This document shows, in pieces, positions 10,859 through 24,700 of a DNA stretch of 64,000 nucleotides. The position numbers and the translations under genes were made by a program. How positions within the stretch are numbered: the first letter of the stretch is position 1; every line of letters begins with the position of its first letter. Below the pieces are notes generated by a model. The model searched no databases. It saw only the letters and a list, made by a program, of their open reading frames with translations, and had not been told where the DNA came from. Origin of the DNA: Trichopria drosophilae (Eukaryota > Arthropoda > Insecta > Hymenoptera > Diapriidae); the NCBI GenBank assembly GCA_030407085.1, contig CM059582.1:159642001-159706000 (forward strand). The letters run 5' to 3'.

Positions 10859-13083
10859 CTGAAACAAAATAAACATTTTCGGTAGGATAGCTAATAAATG
10901 ATTTTATGACTCTATTAACTAAATCCATTCATTCTTTGACTAACATCTGATACAGAGGCATGCATTATCAAAGTATACATAGTACAAGAACGATTCGTCT
11001 ATGGCAACTCTAACCCCATATCCTTTCAAAAGATTTCGTTCATATGTTTTATTTTCATTACTTTCCCTATATATTGATTATCGTGAAAATACCATTTTTA
11101 TTTTTCTTAATTTCTGTTACATGTTGTGAGTAGTTTTCAATTTGACCAAATATAGGTTTAATTTTACAATGCGCTGAACGTATATTAAATACTTGTATAA
11201 GCAGTAATGTGTTCACAAAAAAATTAAATAACAGTTGACAATATTGAAAGGAATTTTAATAAAAATGTAAGAATTCAGCTCTTTACCCAAGAGAGTAGGA
11301 AATATTTTTCACATGAAAGTTCAATATATAGTATGAACATTCTTGGCACCGAGAATTTTGTATCAATGAATGATTTGATCGAATAAATAACTTGTATGAA
11401 TTAAGAATGGTAAAAATAAGGTAAGAACAACAGGATAGGCCGTCCAAGAACAATATCCATAAGAAAATTACATTCGTTGAATATCTTATTCGAATAAGTT
11501 GTTAAGATCTATATCTTTAGTACGCTATCCGGTAAGACTTCCGAAAAATCAATAATGTCGAAAAAAGCGTAAAAAGTTTTACAGATATCCAGAACGCTCT
11601 GGTGTGATTTTTTTTATTTCGACAATAACTCTGCTGGAGAACTCAGTTGTTTCGGAGATCGACATCTCGAGTGTGTTCAGTTAATTCCCATGCGTTCTTA
11701 TTATGTGAATTTATAACTAGTTACTGAGTATCTCATTCTCGACCTCGTCCGTTTCCGAGTTTTCCGCGGAGGAAACTTTTTCTGGCAAACATACACATAT
11801 GATGACACAAGTGAAAATGTGTCAATGGAAAAATCTTGCCTCGTATATGCATTTTAAATAAGAGAACAAACAATTCGCTCTTACGAGGCACGTTTTCTTT
11901 CGCAAAACTAGTGAAAAATGAAAACGCTATTTCTAGGTTCATACTTTGAAAATGACAATGTCTCAGGGACTGATGTATTAAAGAATTGATGATTCTTTTT
12001 AGTCGGGACTCGATTTTCCATTTATCGCAGAGAGAATTGATATGACATTTTATTACTAAATGTTAACTGATTAGTTTATTCGAAAATACGATCGGCCAAT
12101 TTGTATATTTCGCAAAGTGTAGATACAACAGTATGTGGACAATTTCACAAAACTTTTAAAAATTAATAAATAACTAATATGCAAACATTTTTTGTTATCT
12201 TAACATTATTAACCCCATATTTAATGAATTCTAATTCTATAAATAAATAAAAAATAGCCAGAAATATGAGTATGTTCGTTTCAAACAAATTAATGTCATT
12301 AAATACCAATCCCAAGTATAGTATTTAAAAAAGGATTTCATTGTAATTTTAATTACGATGATTTTTCTTAACTGATATTGTAAATTGCAAGATACTTTGA
12401 CTAGTTTTTCTACCAGTTTAATATTAGTTATTTTAACACTTTATCTTAAAAATATAAAATTTTCATCAAAACCTTCGATTTAACGATCTCGGTAGTTGAA
12501 TAAAATTATAACCAAATTTCTGAATATACGCATCCCGGTACTTTTTTTGGTCTATTTTTTTTAATGATGTAGTTTAAGTTTAGAAGTAATACAGGATTTA
12601 CATGTCGATGATTGTTGGGAATTAAGAGAAATGTATTTTTTTACGTCGTTTGGAAGTCAATATTTTTACATTTAAAATTCTCAAGAATTCTCGTTATATC
12701 GTGTTATTAATATTTAAAATTGAACCTGTGTCTTTACAATAATTATTTTTAAAAAAATTCAAAGCACCGGGACATTTTTAAAAGTTTTAAAAATTAATGA
12801 TCATTCTTAATCGAGCACTTAACTTTTCAGATCAAAAACATAAAGTTTCTTTTTCATATCGTCGTTGAAGTAGAATTGTCGAAAAAACTGTGTCTAATTC
12901 TAACAGTAGTTAAGTGTTTGTTAATTGCATTTATTTTTTAAAGTATGAACAAAAATGAGAGACAAAATAACTTTTCTTGTTTTTTAGAGGAGTATAAAAA
13001 TAGAAAAATTAATTTGAGTATCGTGCACCAAACATGTATTTTTATTGTATTCTAAAGTAAAGTATTAATTCTCGTATATCTGC

Positions 13084-13151
<68 letters not shown>

Positions 13152-14810
13152 GCAGCCCCATGTAACTTTATGATAAGAAATTGCTGGAAAATATTTTACA
13201 CGTTTTATGACAAAGGATTTTCTTACTGTTAATGTCAGTTTTCGTTGATGATCAACGACATATTACAGTTGTCCCTTTGTACGTGTCTGTGTGCGCAAAG
13301 CGTCTGTCGCGTTTGTCGACGCGTGTACATGGTATTGTGTGCACACGTGTGTGTTTACGCATATCTATGGGGCTCGAAGCAACAGCTGAGCGGGGCTTAA
13401 AGCACCTGCTTTCAATGGCCCGTCGTGTACCCCCGCCAAGTCTGCCCACGCGTGACGACGGCATGCCGAGAGATCGCGCAGATGCTCGTTATTAGATCGA
13501 CTTCTTCGAGACATCTCAACAAAATCAGGGAATTAATGAAGCGCATCATCCAGTTCCGTAGAAACTCAGATTAATCTGGAGGTGAATATGAGTTTTATCG
13601 TCCATAGACATTGTATTTACTTAAGCGATTTAAACAAATGTACAGCTATGATGATCTATCAACCTGGAATCTACATTTATAACGAGAATATTACAACGCA
13701 AAATTTATAATCGAATTGTTGAATCATTCTTGGGAATGACGCTGTCAGTAATAAAATGTTGAAAATGTGTGACGATCAAAGTCTTTATATTTCGACCTTT
13801 CATATGTCCCATTATGATTGAAAGAATAGAACATATCCAGGATGCACGAATTGTGTCGAAAAGTAACGTTAAAGATAAGATATATCTGAGCAATTATGCC
13901 AACAACAATAACGAAGAGGGCTTACTTTCAACATACGGCTCGGCCGTTCGTCCACGAAAGGCGTGATAATTCATAAAAACACTTTGCAGAAGTCGAGATC
14001 CTAAGGCAAGCCGTGGGGCACCCCCCGCGAATGTTGATGCCGTGCTCACACATACGGGCGACGCGTCGTATGCACCTTTCATCAGGTTACTTCCCGGTGC
14101 GCTCTCATGCGTGGGACAGGGGAAAAAGCGAAAGCCTCGCCCGGAGTCGGAAATGAGTTCAGGAACTTGCTGCCCGCCCCACGACCCCGTAGTCGGAAGT
14201 AAGCGGGAAGTTAATTACATGCGAGAAGTGTTTGCGATGAACAGTGCGTCACCCGAAAACACACCCGTATTGTCCACGCGGTGAGGAACTACGCTGTCCA
14301 AGTATAGGTTGACTGCTAAAGAATGCGAGTGGCCGTCGCGTGGGAGGAAGCTGCATTGTCTTCTGGTTACGGGTGACCCGTTCCGAGGCTATTTCATCCT
14401 TTTCCCGGCCGCCGCGAAATCGATGGAATATTCCCTGCACTCACGCCAACGGGACACGCTCGTTGGCTTTCTTGTTTGTCTTTTTTCGTATAGGTTCAGA
14501 CAATGCACACTCACTCGCACGTATCGTATTCTTTCATAAATAAGCCAACTTCTGTGCGACGCGTCGATGAGGCGAGGGGCGCATTCGACTCGAGATGAAA
14601 AGTAATTTATTGCTTGGCTGACGCATTGTATGTATAGAAAATTCTATTATTCCCGAGGTATTGCTAGTTCCAAAGATTGGGACTGCAGATATTTATTAAT
14701 TTACAATTCAATATTGATTTATTATATTTATTAAGAAACCTCTGGAATATGAGCTAGCTACTTTAAAACTCATACGAATGATGAGCATGGTATAAAAATG
14801 ACACTAAACA
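10859..14810. other. upstream/5'-intronic DNA of prospero, no gene seen
   Basis: About 4 kb, very AT-rich from 10.9 to 13.2 kb with no open frame worth reporting. It contains the TA microsatellite at 13086-13147. GC-richer patches at about 13240-13500 and 13920-14500 have several overlapping short frames on both strands, the usual sign of composition rather than coding. They are candidate regulatory elements or untranslated exons. Confidence 0.4.
13086..13147. repeat. (TA)n microsatellite
   Basis: About 31 uninterrupted TA dinucleotides, directly visible, preceded by TGCCCA and followed by TGTACGCAG. Likely length-polymorphic. Confidence 0.97.
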
Positions 14811-15792
14811 CACGGAGAAAAGTGAACAGTGAATTTTACTTAGCTTCTGAGTAAGCCGAAGACTCGTAAAAAAGTTAGTGTAATCTAGTTCGATTCGTGG
14901 TATATTTCACACTGAGCAGTATGAGACATTCAAATTTGGCTTTGTACATTTTACAGCGCCGCCAAGGAAAAGAGGCGCGTGGCCGCTTCGTAAATATTTT
15001 TTACATCAACTTGCTATAACATAGCCAATTTGGAGAATTTTGAAGCAAATAAACAACGAAATTAATCGTTAAAGTTGTCCTCGTCTAGTGAAGAAAGGAA
15101 AAGCGATACGTGTCACGTTATCAACTAAAAATATAAGTGTTTGTGCCTTCAGGTGCTTCGTTTATCGAGCGAATTTCGTGCATCTGAAAGCTTTCAGCGA
15201 GAAAGTTGTTTATTAAGGTATAAACAAGTTTTTGGGAAAGTTTCATCATGATTGCATTAATAGTTTAAACGTAATGAATATTTAAAGTCGGCAGCGGCCG
15301 ACTGACGTTCGCCGCGGCTCTAATCGCGGTGCAACTACCAGCTTTAATCATTCATTTCTTTTAAACTAATAATGGAATGAAGATGAAACTTTCCAGAAAA
15401 CTTGTTTATACCTTAATGAACAACTTTCTCGCTGATAGTTTCCGAATACTCGAAATTCGCTCGATAAACGAAGCACCTGAAGGTATAAAAAACTATATTA
15501 TGTAGTTGTGTAGAGAAAAAAATGATAACTTTTTTGTTTATTGATATATATCGCTTTTCCTTTCTTCACTAGATGTGGAAATCTCTAACGATTAATTTTG
15601 TTTTTTATTCGTTTCAAAATTCTCAAAATTGGCTGTGTTATCGCGAGTTGAAGTAACAACTTTTTACGAAATAGCCAGTGCTGTGAAGTTTCCATACTCA
15701 GCTGTTTAGTTCCCTTTGCTTTGTGTACATAACTATATTTACAGTGCCGCTTAGGAATTAATATTAAACTTCAAAATCTACTTTTCTCTGTG
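14811..15792. mobile_element. ~1 kb foldback (long inverted repeat), probable non-autonomous DNA element
   Basis: Two arms of about 450-475 bp (14811-15287 and 15341-15792) are reverse complements of one another, by eye at roughly 80-85% with local indels. Examples: the left word TATCGAGCGAATTTCG and its complement on the right, and GTATAAACAAGTTTT paired with AAAACTTGTTTATAC. The ends are CACGGAGAAAAGT and ACTTTTCTCTGTG. A GC-rich spacer of about 50 bp (15288-15340, GCGGCCGACTGACG...) separates the arms. No open frame longer than background. Terminal symmetry and foldback form suggest a MITE-like or foldback transposon; no clear target-site duplication was found, so the family is open. Transcription through it would give a long hairpin RNA. 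Confidence 0.7.
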
Positions 15793-18700
15793 AAATGGCA
15801 TTTGTCAGTTTCCTAAAAAGAATTAAGGCAAAGATACAGTATCGAAAATTCGAAACTTCCGGTATGTGTTAAAAAATCCCTTACCCCACACGAGCAGCTG
15901 GTGACTTTTACTCCATTCCTCGGGTCATCGCATGTATATGTACATGAAGAAGCAATTTGCTATTGTCAGTGTTATTATGAGGCAGTCAGTTGGCGCGTAT
16001 GTCGTATTCCACATGTCGGTATGGCGTGCATGCAATATATATACGTGTGCAACGGAATTCCACCCCCCCGCGAGTGTCATGTGGCTGACCGTCCACGGCA
16101 GAGCGCTATCGCAAATGGGGTAAAGATGTTCGCAGGGGGCTAGTGCATGGGAACGCAATTGCGACCATCAAGTCAGGGGGTATCCAGGAATAACGCCATA
16201 ATGCTAGTTTGCGGTGTGCGCGTTATTTCCCCTTGCCGTACAGGTTCGAATCGCGTAGGGCGATGTCGATCACCCCCATGTTCGCCAGACGTACCCTGAA
16301 GAGAAACTGCTCGTTAATCGCTTGCAGTCCAACTTTTCGTTAGTCCTTATAAAAGCGCTGAACCTTCCACCGCATTATACACACTTCCCAACCAATGCAT
16401 TTCTGGGAATTTCTCTGGAGAAATGTTTAATTAGATAAAATTGTTTAAATTTAAGTTTTCTGTTTCTAATAAAAATTGCACCACAACAACAGTTAAAATA
16501 TATTTATGGTTATTTGTTTAACTTTGATGTCAAAACTTCTTTTAAAAATGTCTAAACTTGTGTCTTGTATCGTGTATCAACTATGTATAATAAAGTTCAT
16601 ACTTGTGGTCGAGCCTATATATAGACTTTCCGGCAATCTACAGGTTACCTCATTAAAGAACAATGGTTCTTAAAAGAAGCTAAAATTTTAAGATTCAGAA
16701 ATAAGGTTATACTTTGAATAAAACTTCAATTTTTATTTGATACAAGCAATATTTTGACTATTCAATAAATGGAACAATTTTAGTAATTCTGAAAGTAATA
16801 TTCTTTATGAAAGTTCCAAATGATCCGGCACAGTTAAATTCTTAGAATAAAATACAATTCTTACACGAGGGTGCATTGTGGTGAACGCTGTCTGGTTCCA
16901 GTAGCTGCGACACGCGGATTCGCCTACACAAACGGCGTCGGTGCGAGTGTTCACTGATTATCGGGCTGCCCCGGCGATGCAACAAGTTGACCGGTGTCAA
17001 TTGATGTGTTATTAATTGGAAGTTAATTGCGTTAATGTGCCTCCGACCCGATCCCGGTACCTCCCGCTCCCTTCTACAAGCACCGCACGGTCCATCGACG
17101 CGGCGCGTCAACACCACCGCGGTTTTATTATTATTTTGCATTCGAATCGTTTTCGACTACCTGGCGCGAGCCCAAAATCGGTGTTATTTAAACGCATCCC
17201 GTACCCCTCTCACTCGTGTACTACGTAGTAGCAATGACGATTTTCATAATCCACGGCTCGTTGCATTTGGATTCATTCGAGGTTGGGGGGCTTTTTTACG
17301 AGTCCTGTCGCGGGAGTATTATACGGTGTCAGACCGGTAATTGACGGCTCATATGCCTCGTAAACCTTTGATGGCTTTATTCGATGAGTTTTGTATAAAC
17401 AATAACCATCAATTTTCAACCGCTTTTAATGTATGTCGATGAGTAAGGTAGTATTTTCCATTTTATCACAATTTCGTTTTCTTCTTCCGGGATTCAAAGA
17501 TATTTACACTCTAAAAATACACGGTATAACAGTAAGATTTCACTGTAAGCGCAGGTGCATATTAATATACGTATAATATACATGCTGTATGTGTGGATCT
17601 AGGCATTTATTCAGGTAAATATTCGCCAAGAAATTGACACGTATTACAGGCGTACCGTTAGAGCCAGCGAATTGATTACCGACTCATTTCTTATACATGA
17701 GATTAATAATAATGCGCATACAACGCGATACGCGTTCCATACATTTTTTTAAGTCCTTCCGTGTCATGCAGTTAGTTTCGAACGGTTTCTAATCTCAATT
17801 TTATGTTCACAACGAACAATTTCACGCCACTCAATACTGGGAATATTTCATTGTTGCTAGACAGACTAGTTGAAGAAAAATTACTTCATGGCCGCGAGAT
17901 CTCTAAATATGGCTTATCCCTGTAAATTAAAGTGACAATTTATATTTCTATTTGTATCATCTGTACAATTGTGATATTTGCCATTTTAATTGTAACGAAT
18001 AACAATAATGCAATTAAAAAAATATTTATTATTTGTATTTGATATACATTTTCAAAATAGATAGGGTGAGCAATTTTTTAAAATGAATACTTATCAAAGA
18101 AAGTTTGCTTTTTTTAAATAAAGAGGTTTGAAGAACTTGATAATTTCCATAAACGAAAAGGAAATACATCTTATTAATCGATATTGTTTTATTTAAATCT
18201 GATTGTCTATACTTTCTGTTAGTTTGATGTTTGATACCAGTACAGAAATACATAACAATTACAAAATAGTTTGAAATAGGGTGAAAAAAATTTAATAATA
18301 GTATTAAAAATAGTAAAAATGATAAATATTAAAGAAAATTGATACTTTTCAGTGATATTATGGACTTCTAATCCTAAGACATTATGAGTATAAATCTTTG
18401 TCAGTTCATTTGTACGTTATATATGGCTGTATTTACTTAATGTTAAAAAATAAACAATAATAAAATATCTCTTTTCGTAATATATGAATGATTTTGTAAG
18501 TCAGTGACTCAATGAACAGAATTTACTAGTATGGAAAATATTATTTTCATTATGAAAGTTTTGTTGGTTTCAATATTTTTTAAAATTAAAATCCAAATAA
18601 TATTAAAACAACCAGAAAGCGCGAATCTTGTTCCTAAGAATACAAAGTATATTTTGCAATATTAAACACTAATTGTATATTATTTTCTGTTAAGATTCCC

Positions 18701-21700
18701 CGCAGGTGAACTGAAAAATAAGAAGAGAGAGGTTTAAATGGCTTTAAGAAAAGGTTTAAAAAACGATTACCCGAGTTCGTTTGCGTTGTCGAGAAAAAGA
18801 TCCCCAATATGAGCACCGTGGTTTCTCCGATTTTTCACAAGACGTCGTAAAATTCGGGGTTGGTAAGTTTCACATGCATTCTTAGGAATTCTTTCTGTGG
18901 GAAATGCTAACGTTTGATATTGAAAGCTGCAAAAAATCATCTAACACCCTTCTTGGGAATGAAATTCAGTAACGACGGGCCTGGCACTCAAAGGCGTCGA
19001 AATCACTTTTACGACGATGTTGCAGCCAAAGTACAGATTTATGCGATTCCCCTCAATGCCAATCGAATTTATTTGCCGAATACGATAGAATTATGAAAAA
19101 ATTTATTTTACTTCGCTTTAACGTAAATAATTAGTCCAGGTTTCTATTCTATGAACACTGAGCAAATTGATTTTTTAGTAAACAGAAATAATATTCAATT
19201 AAAATGTTGAATATATTTCCTCAATGTTCAGAAGCCAGTGTCAGATTGAACGCAATCGATTTTATAATTCTACTTATCTACATTGAGTTTGATTAGTTGA
19301 TGCTTATCATTCAAACCAGAATTTTTAATTTACAGGATTTGTTGTATGACATATTTATTTCTTGGAAGATAAAAATCAATATGTTTGGAGAAATATATTC
19401 GATATATAGTTTTTATTATAAAATAATTGGTATATAGTTATATTAACTAAGTACTTTTAGTTTAGAAATGTCCGTTTGTCCGTTAAGAGGGTTTCGAATA
19501 TCACAAAAACTCTCTGGCAAGCCAGTTTCGATGTTACTTACCGGATTTAATTTGTGAACTATAGAATAGATATAGAATACACAAATATGGAATTTATGTG
19601 ATTTATATATATATATCATTCACAAAAGACTGTCAATTGCCATTAGAATAATTCGAAGCAGATCAGTTTTCATACTAACAGTAGGAAACAGTATAAAAGA
19701 AACTTGGTGAAATATTGAGAAGCGTTTTATTATAGTATATTATACACAATATTCTATTTCTTGATATAGTGTGGGTAAAGTGCGGCTTTAAGCGTTTTTT
19801 ATATTTTTTAAGTGTACTTTATGCACACGTGCATCAATAATATATTATGCAACAAGTGTAATACTTATACTACATGTGTAATACTGTACGAGCTGCATAT
19901 CGTCTTTTTTGCACATTTTTAATGCAGATTTTTAAAGCACAGTATTTTTCGATACAAGTGCGTGTGTAAAGTAGTTTCGTCGTGTATAGTACAATTTTTA
20001 TTTCTATTTTATTTTTTTTTTAACTTTTGTTTGACTTTGTTCATGTAACATTTTAACTGATATAAAAGTTAATAAAATAAAATAAAATCACTGTTAAAAT
20101 TATCGTTATTATATTTTTTATAATTATATTATTATGTTATTATTTAAATTAAATATAATTCCATTTTATTGTCCATTATGGATGTTTCTTGACTTCAAAA
20201 ATATGTTCTAAAATAAAAATCAATATTACGTTAAATATAACTTAATTTAAGATGGTGACTTACGAACTTAATAGCGTCTAATTTTATTTCCATATATGTA
20301 ATCGGAATGCTATTTGACATCTATTTAACATCTATTTGAGGGGATGGATATATTTATTGTGAACTTTAATCGATAATTTAATGATACAGTTACTTTGCTG
20401 TGAAATTACGCCAATGTCAAAAATAATATTAATATAATTAAACTTCTTATGATTAAATATCATATTCCATATGAAATTAACAACATATACACAAAATATG
20501 GATATGTGTAATAAAATTAAAGATTTCTGATCCCTGGATGTCTACACCTTTGAAAAGTCGTGAAAGATCCCTTCGCAGTATTCGAATGATTCGACGAGTA
20601 AATGACCCCAGATTTAAATGCCCAGGTATCCCCTTCCTAGATGTCGGCGCAACGTCTCGAGAGTTACTTCCCCTTCGAAGGGTTCTTCTGTGCAAGGCAC
20701 AGCGGAAGTAAACCAACAAGAAAGATTTTAGGTTCGACCGAGGAAGGGACATATGGACGAAACCACTTAGCGCACGAAATAGTTATGCAAGTCGACTGAT
20801 GAAGGTTAAGAAAAAGGTACCAGCATAATTTTATTAAGAAGAGAATGGTGCAAAATTAATAGCAATTCAGATATCAATGTAAAATAATGATAGTTAACGT
20901 TCAGATGTTTTATGCATAATAATAATATTAATGAATGCAATAATAATATTATGACATATATTACATAATTCTTGTTTTCCTTAAATACACTCAACCACTT
21001 TTAAAAAATAACAATAACTAATTCGAATTGTGACATATTGAACAGTATTATCGAAACTGTGCAATCACCTTTTTACAGTTCTCAAGATGTCGGTCTGAAG
21101 ATGACTAGCAGAAACTGCCAAGACAGCTTTTGAGTGCATTTGGCATTCAAAACGTTTCGATGCCAGACTATATTTTAAGGAATCTTCTTAAAACGCAAGT
21201 CATCCCCATCATAACTTTACAATTGGGTAAGTAATGTGACCGAAATCCAAAAGCTTTAAAAATAAATCACGGCACTACATTTATGAATATCCCGAAGCTT
21301 CAGAGTAAATAATAGGATACAATTAACAAACTCTAATATGATAAATATAGAAAAAAAATTCGGGCCCTGCATCAATATTCCTGAAATGTCAACGACCTAC
21401 TGACAGCAGATATATAATACACCAAAAAAATGATGTAGTCTAAGTCATAGAAAATATAACTAATGTGTTATACGAGACAGTGTTTGCAATGGGCGATGGG
21501 AGCAGACTACGAATTATGCGAGGGGGAACTACCTAGAAGAAACTGCCGAAGAAAGAGAAGGCTTTCTTACTATTTGAAAGTCGCGCGTGCCAGCTGCCGT
21601 CTCGAGGCGTAACCGACGTTTCGGCTTCTTGTTGGCATTGTTGTGCCTTTCTGGTGTGTTCCCTTAACGTCTTAAGATTCAAAAGGACCCCTCCGTACGT

Positions 21701-24700
21701 CTTAGAGTCGCGCGACTTGGACGGGAAACCGGTCGGGGCATGTGCCTGGGTGGAGCAACGGTCGCCAGAGTTTATACTTGCCGCCTGATCCTGATCTTGA
21801 AGAGAAGTGAAAAAAAGACGAAACTTGGTTTCCTGCGGATGTCAACAAAAACTCGATGTAACGGAAAGTTCATTTAAAGCTAGCTTTTAAATTTTAAATA
21901 CCTCCAGTATGCCTCGTATGAGAAATTTGCTTTTTACGTGTGAGGTAATTTTTTATACTTTTCATTCATTATGGATGAACAATATTTCCATTTTTTTCTG
22001 CAACTTGCTATAGAGTGTTCAATTTTTAAATGATCAACATAAAAATACGATCAAGATGTTCTTCCATGAAAAAATTAGTAAACGATTCCCAGACGTTTTC
22101 GTAAATAAGTACGATATTTTTTAATCATTTATTAACCAGTAGAGCAATTACGCATAACATTGAAACTTGAGCAGCGGAAACAAAATTTTCTGGCGTTATC
22201 ATTCGGACGGAACTTGCAGAATATGGAGGTAAAAGTTCTCGGAGTTCTGGACTCATGAGTCGAGCAAACGAACGACGTCGACGAGTCTCCCAGAAACGTC
22301 GGGTTTAACGACGGCTCCAAGCTGATCTTTTATTGGCCGCGGGCTACTTTTCCCGGCAGTTATGTAGATGTGTCGGTATTCGCGGCATATTGGCAAGCGG
22401 ACCAGGATGGCGGCCTTTATTGCATCGCGAAGCTTATGGCGTCTCGCCAGGGCGCGCGCGCGCATTTTGCAGCAGTTTTCTCGCGACGTCGTGTTTTCGG
22501 GCGTTTTTCTTTACTTAATTATATTCAATTGCCAAAGTTCACTCCACTCGGCGCGTTTAAAACGGGGCCAAACTGCTTTCGGAGAGCATCGGTCCTTTCT
22601 GGCCAAGATATTTTAGCGACATTATTCTTTATTTGACATTCGAAGATTATCAATTTTATAGCTTTTATCGCTTATCCGTTGAATCATTAATGGGTATTTC
22701 CAATAGTTCTTATGTGAAAACAGAAACTCTACTTGGTGGTATTGTCGGAATATTTTGTTGCATTTTGAAATATTTTCTTATTTATATGACAGACTGCAGA
22801 GTCTATGAGACAGAAAGAGAACCTGATTGCCACCAAGCCATCATCGTAGTATAAAAACAATTCACGGTTAACAAACATAATTAATTTCCGTTCTTCAACG
22901 ACGTTTTGTCCATTCGTTCAGTCTTATTATAAAGAGATTAATGACAGAGTGACTTTTAACTGATTGATTTACAAATTCGTCGTTAATTGCTAGATATAAA
23001 ACAATGAATGTAATTGGATTTAACATTCAATTTCGTCTGAGTTTAATAAAGCAATTGGCCAATTCCGTACGTCAGTGATGATGTATATTTTCTTATCTTG
23101 GCCAGCATTATGCTATTTATTTAGAGTATCAAGTGTCCCGTTGAGAAGCGAACGAGTTCTCGCTTCCCTCTTGGAAGACGCTGGAAGTGGTTGGTAAGGT
23201 CTGCAATCCGTGAGTGTCGTCGCGAAAAGACGTTGCAGGGTGTTGGTGCGTCGACGAACGCGAATGCACGTACGACGTGCGACAAGCGGTGGTCCGATCG
23301 TTTGAGCCAATCATGCCGTGATTGGGTATAATGGACTTGCGTCTTGTCCCCCATCTCAGCGGTTCTCATGACCGACCATCCGCAAAACCGAGGATCTCTT
23401 GACGCACGGCCTTGCGCCACTCTCACCACTTAGGTTGGTTACCGACTCTTCGTAAGTGACTAGGGCACAGGATGAAGGCTGCGTTCGAGTGAACGAGCGG
23501 TTGACTGGTATGATAATGAGGAAGGTGACTTCCGACGATCCGTATATATACGTACGGGCCGCAATGAAGAGTTGCTGCGAGAAGCGAGGCGTGTAGGGTC
23601 CGCACGGTGACCGAAGGAGCGGACACTCCAATCCCAACACCCTCTCGATATTCTCGGACGTAAGCCTCCGGCGTTTGCTTCTCCACTTCTCCCCTCTTTT
23701 CTTCCGTTAGCAAATGCAAATTGACATGAGAGACGCATGAGAGTTCGCGTATAGAGTGCGCCGACGTCAGTGACATTACTTACTCACGTTCAGGAACGGA
23801 AGAAGAGGTTGCAGCGATACGGACGAGATGAGATGAATCAATCGACGGCCCGAGTGAGTCGACTCGATTTATGAGACGATTCAATTTGCTTCGTGCTGCG
23901 AGAAAATTGAGGGCCCAAAATACGGAAGTATTTTTAGATATCCTCCTTATCAGAATGCATCATAATGTATTCATCAAGAATTTAAATGAACTTCATGTGA
24001 TGTCCAAAGTAATTCGAAATTTTCTAATCAGTCCTCTTGCTCAAAATTAGTTTTCTCGTTCCCTATTTTATTGTTATATTTATATAATTATGGTATTGCT
24101 GAATTGTCATTCGGCGAGAACTGCTAGAATAACTTCTGCTTAAACGTTTTATTAAGACATTTGGATGTCGGTAAATTAATTGCGTGTGCGTCTGAGACTT
24201 TCGCACGTTATTTCTGCCAGTCAACTGAATTCGCGAGCGCGAAGAAAAACAGAGAACGTCCCCTCAAGTCGGAGAAACTCACGATCTGCCTGACACTTTC
24301 AAATAATAATGATTTGCATGAGAAACAAACTTCTCACCCGCGTTCAAGTTTCTCGGATCCGTTTTCTCTCTCTCTCTTTCTCTTTCATTCTCTCTTGGTC
24401 ACTCAACGCGTGGTTCCCAAGTGTAGGATGCGCCACGACGCCGTTAATTCAATTGAGTCAATTCGGGTTAACTTGAAGTCGCCTAAACAGCTTGTTTAGG
24501 CATTCTATGATGAATATGCGACATATCCGGCACTCTTCCTTCCTTTCTCGGTGAAAAACATCCTTCAATTTTGATGTGTCGTCAATTTACCACGTAATTA
24601 GACATTTTCATCACGTTGTGTATTCTCATGGTGCTTAACGAATCCAATTTTCAACAATTAAACTGCGCTGTTTAAAATACGCACAGTTATATGTGTTTCG

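Noticed and set aside
16236..16260. tRNA-like T-arm word GGTTCGAATC
   Set aside because: No acceptor stem, D-arm or anticodon arm could be built around it.
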